Assembly: GCA_002423025.1 (NCBI GenBank)
Contig: DIUN01000011.1
Location: forward strand, 147,177-157,817
Direction: 5' to 3'
Origin: Sphingomonadales bacterium UBA6157
GTDB lineage: Bacteria > Pseudomonadota > Alphaproteobacteria > Sphingomonadales > Sphingomonadaceae
DNA: 10,641 nt
Shown here: in pieces, positions 6,654-10,641 of the stretch
How the letters are laid out: each line of letters opens with the position of its first letter
Position numbering within the stretch: the stretch's first letter is position 1
Notes under the pieces: model-generated
What the model was told of the DNA's origin: nothing
The model's database searches: none
The model's input: the letters and a program-made list of their open reading frames with translations, nothing else
Translations under genes and position numbers: made by a program

Positions 6654-6913
6654 CGTTCCAGCACCGAGAACAATTTCTTCACAAACGCATCGCGCTCCGC
6701 CGCCAGTGCGGCTTCGGCATCGGCGGGCAGGACGAGGTCCTCCACCGAGCCGACCCTGGCTTCCAGCGCGGCCAGACGCGCGCGGGTGACCCAGGTTTCG
6801 CTGGCCAGCTCGAGGAACATCTTGACCAGCGCGTCGATGGCCGGGTCTTCAAAGACCTGTGGCTTGACGCCCCGGGCTTCCTTGCCCGTGTCTGCGGTGG
6901 GCGCGTCGCTCAT
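6650..6913 (-). CDS. Small conserved-looking protein of unknown function, coupled to the methyltransferase
   Basis: An 87-residue acidic, soluble protein with no signal peptide or membrane segment. I do not recognise a named family. After a polar N-terminus (about 1-20) the rest looks helical, with heptad-like Leu/Ala/Val spacing (ALVKMFLELASETW, ARLAALEARVG) and charged residues suggesting a helical hairpin or short coiled coil, ending in FVKKLFSVLER. The ATG at 6913-6911 overlaps the TGA of the upstream methyltransferase as ATGA, with GGAAA a few bases upstream. This argues that the gene is real and its product made in step with the enzyme. A start 8 codons earlier is less likely because it lies inside the methyltransferase end. 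A role as partner or assembly factor of the methyltransferase is inference. Its stop overlaps that of the convergent hisN gene within CTAG. Confidence 0.8.
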   Translation of the reverse strand: MSDAPTADTGKEARGVKPQVFEDPAIDALVKMFLELASETWVTRARLAALEARVGSVEDLVLPADAEAALAAERDAFVKKLFSVLER

Positions 6914-8091
6914 GCCCAGTTTCCATAGACGAACCACTGCACGCCATCGGCCAGCCGGCCGGTGTTGCCGCCGATGCTGGCTGGGCCGGCGAGCGCCTGC
7001 GCCACCGCCGCCTCGCCATACCAGGCGAGCGAGGGCACCACGGTCTGGAAAAAGCCCTTGGGGGCAAAGCCGGCCTCGGCGCAGAGCTCCGCCGGATCCT
7101 GGTCCCGATAGCCCTTGTAGAAGGGCTCATTGTTGTACCAGCAGTCCCAATCCAGATAAAAACCGTCAAAGGCCGAGAGCTGGTTGTTGGGCGGCAGCTC
7201 ATAATGCAGCATCAGCCCGCCGGGCTTGAGCACGCGCCGCGCCTCGGCGAACACCTTGCGGATATCCTTGAGGGGCAATTCGTGGAGGAACATCGAGGAA
7301 TAGACCAGATCGAAGCTGGCGTCGGGATAGGGCAGGGCGGTGGCATCGGCCTGGACGAAATGCGCCGTGACGCCCTGTGATTGCGCCCGGCCATGGGCAT
7401 AGCGCAGGCAAGGGGCGGCAACATCGATGCCGGTGACCGTGGCGTCGAGATAGGTCCGCGCCCAGGGCAGGGTCTGGTGGCCGACGGAGCAGCCGAGATC
7501 GAGAATGGCCTTGAGCTGGAACTCGGGGTGGGTGGTCTTGAGCCAGAAGGCCGAGCTTTCGCCGATGTCATCGAGGTTCTGGCCCATCAGGCCGAAGGAG
7601 AACACCGAGAGGCCGTTTTCATAGACGGCGCCGGCGGCAAGGTCCGTCTCGTCGGCCTGCGCCGAATAGCTGCCCGGCATGTGGTGGACATCGATGGCGC
7701 TGACATTGCGCGGCACTTCCAGCCCGGGATCGAGGCTGAGAGTGCCCTGCGCCCGGCTGCGATCGGCGCTGAGAGCGGCGGCGCGGGCCTTGAGGCTCTC
7801 GGCATCGCGCGCCACCGCATCGCCGACGCTTGACCACACCATCTCCTGCGCACCGATGCGCAGCGCCGAATAGAAGCGGAAATACTCGTCCTCGCGGATC
7901 GCGGCGTGCACCGCGCGGCCGGTGGTGGGCGGCTCGGGCAGGCGCGGCGCGATCTCGGTTTCGAAGCGGGTTTTCAGCTGGGCGGCCATATGGTTGAGCA
8001 CATGGCCGCGCAGGCTGGAGGTGAAATCCTGCGCGGCGCGCTCGTTGCGCGTCGGGTGCACGGCAAGATCATGGGTGACGAGGCGAGTCAT
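6910..8091 (-). CDS. Class I SAM-dependent methyltransferase with an extra N-terminal region
   Basis: A 393-residue cytosolic enzyme with a Rossmann-type methyltransferase domain at about 193-300: motif I ILDLGCSVGHQTLPWA at 196-211, the acidic loop GID at 221-223, QADATALPYPDASFDLVYSS at 247-266, and VLKPGGLMLHYE at 287-298. These bind S-adenosylmethionine and place it in the Methyltransf_11/25-like group. About 190 residues precede this domain, with a helical start (RNERAAQDFTSSLRGHVLNH) and an aromatic DEYFRFYSALRIGAQEMVW stretch. I assign no domain name to this part. The tail from about 300 is rich in Trp, Tyr and Phe (FYLDWDCWYNNEPFYKGY), suggesting a hydrophobic substrate pocket. The substrate is unknown. 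The start is well supported by AAGGAG 8 bases upstream. The stop overlaps the following small gene. The prolyl oligopeptidase lies 98 bases upstream on the same strand. Confidence 0.9.
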   Translation of the reverse strand: MTRLVTHDLAVHPTRNERAAQDFTSSLRGHVLNHMAAQLKTRFETEIAPRLPEPPTTGRAVHAAIREDEYFRFYSALRIGAQEMVWSSVGDAVARDAESLKARAAALSADRSRAQGTLSLDPGLEVPRNVSAIDVHHMPGSYSAQADETDLAAGAVYENGLSVFSFGLMGQNLDDIGESSAFWLKTTHPEFQLKAILDLGCSVGHQTLPWARTYLDATVTGIDVAAPCLRYAHGRAQSQGVTAHFVQADATALPYPDASFDLVYSSMFLHELPLKDIRKVFAEARRVLKPGGLMLHYELPPNNQLSAFDGFYLDWDCWYNNEPFYKGYRDQDPAELCAEAGFAPKGFFQTVVPSLAWYGEAAVAQALAGPASIGGNTGRLADGVQWFVYGNWA

Positions 8092-8114
8092 GTCAGGTCT
8101 CCTTGCCGCAGCAT

Positions 8115-8125
8115 CTTTGGCAAAG
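8115..8125. repeat. Short palindrome upstream of the methyltransferase
   Basis: CTTTG (8115-8119), G, CAAAG (8121-8125) is a perfect inverted repeat in the 98-base gap between the oligopeptidase and the methyltransferase, about 25 bases before the latter's start. A second palindrome, TGTCCGGACA, lies at 8159-8168 in the same gap. Neither has a T-run, so I see no clear terminator or promoter here. Confidence 0.3.
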
Positions 8126-8189
8126 CGCGCGCCGGGTGCAAGCCATCATCACCGGAATATGTCCGGACAACCGTCTGGTGGACACGGCG

Positions 8190-10343
8190 CTACTTGCGCG
8201 TCAAGCCCGTCCAATAGCCGGCAAAGCTCCACAGGTCGGCGGTTTCGGCGATCTGCTTGTCGGTCGGCTTGCCGCTGCCATGGCCGGCGCGCGTCTCGAT
8301 GCGGATGAGATGCGGCATGGCGCCAAGGTTCGCGGCCTGCAGCGCGGCGGTGTATTTGAAGCTGTGGCCCGGCACCACACGGTCATCGGTGTCAGCCGTG
8401 GTGACGAGAATCGCCGGGTAATCCACGCCGCTGCGGATGTTGTGATAGGGCGAGTAGCTGTAGAGATTGCGGAACTGCACCGGGTCCGTCGGGTCACCAT
8501 AATCATCGGTCCAGGTGCGGCCTTCGGTGAACAGCGGGAAGCGCAGCATGTCCATCACGCCCACGGCGGGCAGCGCCGCGGCGAACAGGTCCGGCCGCTG
8601 GTTGACGACTGCGCCCACCAGCAAGCCGCCGTTGGAGCCGCCCTGGATGGCCAGCGCGCCCTTGCGGGTGATGCCCGAGGCAATGAGATATTCACCGGCG
8701 GCGATGAAATCATCAAAGACATTCTGCTTCTTCAGCTTGCGGCCGGCGTCGTGCCATTCGGCGCCATATTCGCCGCCGCCGCGCAGGTTCACATCCGCAT
8801 AGACGCCGCCCATCTCCATCCAGGCCAGCACGTCGATCTGGAAGGCGGGCAGGATGTTGATGTTGAAGCCGCCATAGCCATACATCAGCGTCGGCGCGCC
8901 CTTGCTGAGGTCGAGATCCTTGCGGTGGCTGACGAACATCGGCACGCGGGTGCCGTCCTTCGAGGTGAAGAAGCGCTGCGTCACCACATAGTCGGCGGGG
9001 TTGAACGCCACCTTGGGCGCGCTGAACACCGTGCTGGTGTTGCTCGCCACATCATAGCGATAGACTGTGGTGGGGGCATTGTAGCTGGTGAAGACATAAT
9101 AGGCCGTGCCGCTGCCGGGCGCTGCATCAAAGCCATCGGCCGTGCCGACGCCGGGGAGCGCGACCAGGCCATCGGCGGCGCCGGCGAGCGTATAGCGGCG
9201 GACCTCGGTGCGCGCATCCTTGAGCGCCGTGACAAGCAGCCGGCCGGCCACGACATGCGCGCCGGTGAGCGTGTCTGCCCCTTCCGCCACGATCTCGCGC
9301 ATGACGGGCGCCGCGGTCTCACCGACCGTCTCGAAGGCGACGACCCGGTAGCGCGGCGCGCCATCGTTGGTGACGAAGTAGAGCGTGCTGCCCTCGGCGC
9401 CGGCGAAGCGCCAGTCCTTGCCGCGCTCCGGCACGATGGGAATGAGCCTGGGGGCCTTGGCGGCGGTGTCCATCACGCGCACTTCATAGCTGTCGTCCGA
9501 GCCGGTGCTGGAGCGGATGACCAGCCAGCGGCCATCCTCGCTGGTCGCGCCCTGGTTATAGTCCCCAGGGTGGTTGGGGGCGGCGAAGATAAGCGTATCG
9601 GCGCTCTGCGGCGTGCCGATGCGGTGGAAATAGACGCTGTGGTTGAACACCTCGGCGATAAGGCTCTTGCCCTCCGGGGTTGCCGGGTGACGCGAATAGA
9701 AAAAGCCGCTGTTGTCGGCATTCCAGGCGATGCCCGAGAACTTCACCCAATCAAGCTCATCGGCCATCACCTGGCCGGTATCGACATCGAGGAGCTTGAT
9801 GATCCGCCAATCGCTGCCGCCATCCTGCACGGAATAGGCGATGCGCTTGCCATCGCTGCTCGGGGACCATTCGGCCAGCGCGGTGGCGCCGTCCTTGGCC
9901 CAGAGATTGGGGTCGATCAGCGCGCGCGGCTCGGCATTGCCTTCGCGCATCATCAGCACGAACTGGTTCTGCAGGCCGGTGTTGCGCCGGTAGAAGCTGC
10001 GGCCGCCGCGCTCGATCGGCAGGGCGATGCGCTCGTAATTGTAGAGTTCGGTGAGCCGGGCCTTCAGGGCATCGCGGCCGGGCAGGGTGGCGAGATAGGC
10101 ATCCGTCACCTTGTTCTGCGCCGTCACCCAGTCCGCCACGTCGCTCTGGGTGCGGACATCGCCTTCCAGCCAGCGATAGGGGTCTGCCACGCGCACGCCG
10201 TGGAGCATGTCTGCCACGTCGGTGGCCTTGCTAACGGGATAGGCGATGCGGCCGGGGGCCGGGGCGGTGGCTGTTTCAGGGGGCGGCGTCATCGCGCAGC
10301 CGGCGAGAACGAGGGACACGGCAGCGAACGCAAACACACGCAC
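8190..10343 (-). CDS. Prolyl oligopeptidase (S9A family) with a lipoprotein signal
   Basis: A 717-residue serine peptidase expected to cut short peptides after proline. The N-terminus (VRVFAFAAVSLVLAGC) is a short lipoprotein signal with lipobox LAGC and Cys16 as lipidation site, so it is probably tethered in the periplasm or at the outer membrane. ADPYRWLE at 53-60 is typical of the family. A beta-propeller domain spans about 80-445. The alpha/beta-hydrolase domain follows, with YGYGGFN at 488-494, nucleophile Ser570 in GGSNGG, Asp653 in ADTDDRVVP and His688 in RAGHGSG. The length is normal for the family plus the signal. The start is a GTG at 10343-10341 with GGAG 7 bases upstream. In-frame extensions to 10556 lack a coding look and would cover the palindrome and the ahcY promoter. 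A TTG at 10361 is an alternative. Confidence 0.93.
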   Translation of the reverse strand: MRVFAFAAVSLVLAGCAMTPPPETATAPAPGRIAYPVSKATDVADMLHGVRVADPYRWLEGDVRTQSDVADWVTAQNKVTDAYLATLPGRDALKARLTELYNYERIALPIERGGRSFYRRNTGLQNQFVLMMREGNAEPRALIDPNLWAKDGATALAEWSPSSDGKRIAYSVQDGGSDWRIIKLLDVDTGQVMADELDWVKFSGIAWNADNSGFFYSRHPATPEGKSLIAEVFNHSVYFHRIGTPQSADTLIFAAPNHPGDYNQGATSEDGRWLVIRSSTGSDDSYEVRVMDTAAKAPRLIPIVPERGKDWRFAGAEGSTLYFVTNDGAPRYRVVAFETVGETAAPVMREIVAEGADTLTGAHVVAGRLLVTALKDARTEVRRYTLAGAADGLVALPGVGTADGFDAAPGSGTAYYVFTSYNAPTTVYRYDVASNTSTVFSAPKVAFNPADYVVTQRFFTSKDGTRVPMFVSHRKDLDLSKGAPTLMYGYGGFNINILPAFQIDVLAWMEMGGVYADVNLRGGGEYGAEWHDAGRKLKKQNVFDDFIAAGEYLIASGITRKGALAIQGGSNGGLLVGAVVNQRPDLFAAALPAVGVMDMLRFPLFTEGRTWTDDYGDPTDPVQFRNLYSYSPYHNIRSGVDYPAILVTTADTDDRVVPGHSFKYTAALQAANLGAMPHLIRIETRAGHGSGKPTDKQIAETADLWSFAGYWTGLTRK

Positions 10344-10446
10344 AACAAGGCTCCAGGGCAAATTTTCATGATGCCCGAGGGTATGGCACCCGGCGGCGGC
10401 GCTTGCCAAGCCCTGCGGCACTTTCGTCCCAGCGGCGCGTTGGCAT

Positions 10447-10462
10447 ATAAAGATATCTTTAT
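10447..10462. promoter_or_regulatory. 16-bp perfect AT-rich palindrome, probable operator of ahcY
   Basis: ATAAAGATATCTTTAT is its own reverse complement and stands out as AT-rich in GC-rich DNA. It lies 65 bases before the ahcY ATG, just upstream of the candidate -35 box, and about 100 bases from the start of the divergent oligopeptidase. ArsR-type SAH-responsive regulators (SahR) are known to control methyl-cycle genes in Proteobacteria. Whether this is their site is inference, and the site could also serve the divergent gene. Confidence 0.6.
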
Positions 10463-10464
10463 GC

Positions 10465-10493
10465 TTGCTCCAAATGCCCGGCCCGCCTATGTC
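10465..10493 (+). promoter_or_regulatory. Candidate promoter of ahcY
   Basis: TTGCTC (10465-10470, inside a CTTGC context) and TATGTC (10488-10493) are 17 bases apart, giving a predicted start of transcription near 10500 and a leader of about 28 bases. An alternative -35, TTGGCA at 10440-10445, has no well-placed -10. The rest of 10344-10527 holds no gene. Confidence 0.35.
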
Positions 10494-10527
10494 GCGGGCT
10501 TGCTCGTACACACAGGAATTTTGCGCC

Positions 10528-10641
10528 ATGGCCAGCCAGCCCAGCTCTGCTCTCACCGATTATGCCATTGCCGATATCGGCCTGGCTGATTTTGGCCGCC
10601 GCGAGATCAACATTGCCGAAACCGAAATGCCCGGCCTGATG
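10528..10641 (+). CDS. ahcY: S-adenosylhomocysteinase, N-terminal part (runs off the window)
   Basis: The first 38 codons, open to the window edge, match the strongly conserved AhcY N-terminus: DYAIADIGLADFGRREI, then AETEMPGLM. The enzyme uses bound NAD+ to split S-adenosylhomocysteine reversibly into adenosine and homocysteine. This relieves product inhibition of methyltransferases and feeds the methionine cycle. The ATG at 10528 is preceded by AGGAA at 10513-10517, with a spacer of 10 bases, slightly long. The gene is divergent from the prolyl oligopeptidase. Its 184-base upstream region carries a perfect AT-rich palindrome and a plausible promoter, so it is probably regulated on its own. 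The catalytic and NAD-binding parts lie outside the window. Identity is very likely despite the short piece. Confidence 0.95.
   Translation, partial: MASQPSSALTDYAIADIGLADFGRREINIAETEMPGLM

Noticed and set aside
8149..8183. GC-rich dyads (TGTCCGGACA and neighbours) after the oligopeptidase as a terminator
   Set aside because: The stems are short and no T-run follows on the minus strand. Read-through into the methyltransferase cannot be excluded.
10463..10527. SAH or SAM riboswitch in the ahcY leader
   Set aside because: Only about 65 bases lie between the palindrome and the ATG, and I could not find paired helices or a pseudoknot of the known classes. A covariance-model search would be decisive.
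10344..10556. A 71-residue N-terminal extension of the prolyl oligopeptidase
   Set aside because: It would cross the AT-rich palindrome and the ahcY promoter and start, and would bury the lipoprotein signal. The GTG at 10343 has its own ribosome site.
8103..10589. An 828-codon open frame on the plus strand, antisense to the prolyl oligopeptidase
   Set aside because: The opposite strand encodes a complete S9A enzyme with all catalytic motifs. Long antisense frames are expected in GC-rich genes with strong third-position bias. The translation shows no domain and is low-complexity (His, Gly, Ala, Arg).

Overview
This is a gene-dense, GC-rich (visibly well over 60%) bacterial window with almost no spare DNA. 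Codon use is strongly GC-biased at the third position, and many starts overlap the previous stop. Two adjacent genes resemble sphingomonad homologues that I know from memory: the HisN-type phosphatase and the first 38 residues of S-adenosylhomocysteinase. Together they suggest an alphaproteobacterium, most likely Sphingomonadales. The genus cannot be set from this sequence alone.

Layout. Bases 1-675 (minus) hold the N-terminal 225 codons of an AMP-forming acyl-CoA synthetase that runs off the window. Divergent from it, a coniferyl-aldehyde-dehydrogenase-type ALDH (835-2292, plus) is followed, with an ATGA overlap, by an exported or membrane-anchored NTF2/SnoaL-like protein (2289-2924). Convergent to these is a minus-strand pair: a secreted M28 peptidase of the glutamate-carboxypeptidase-II type (start 5784, stop 3538), then a YibF-like glutathione S-transferase (start 3538, stop 2948) whose ATG shares a base with the peptidase stop. 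Divergent from the peptidase is an inositol-monophosphatase-family histidinol-phosphatase (5880-6653). Its stop codon shares a CTAG with the stop of a small unknown minus-strand gene (6650-6913). That small gene is coupled by ATGA to an upstream SAM-dependent methyltransferase (6910-8091). Upstream of both lies an S9A prolyl oligopeptidase with a lipoprotein signal (8190-10343). The window ends with the first 38 codons of ahcY (10528-10641, plus).

How the genes may work together. The aldehyde dehydrogenase and the divergent acyl-CoA synthetase could act in sequence, aldehyde to acid to acyl-CoA, on an aromatic or aliphatic substrate. The two exported peptidases fit a peptide-scavenging lifestyle. 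AhcY removes the S-adenosylhomocysteine made by methyltransferases and is preceded by a perfect 16-bp AT-rich palindrome that looks like an operator. The rest is ordinary chromosomal metabolism. I see no mobile element, phage gene, CRISPR array, rRNA or tRNA, and no clear new multi-gene system. The least explained parts are the methyltransferase plus small-protein pair and the ALDH plus NTF2-like pair. No stretch without a gene is longer than about 185 bases.
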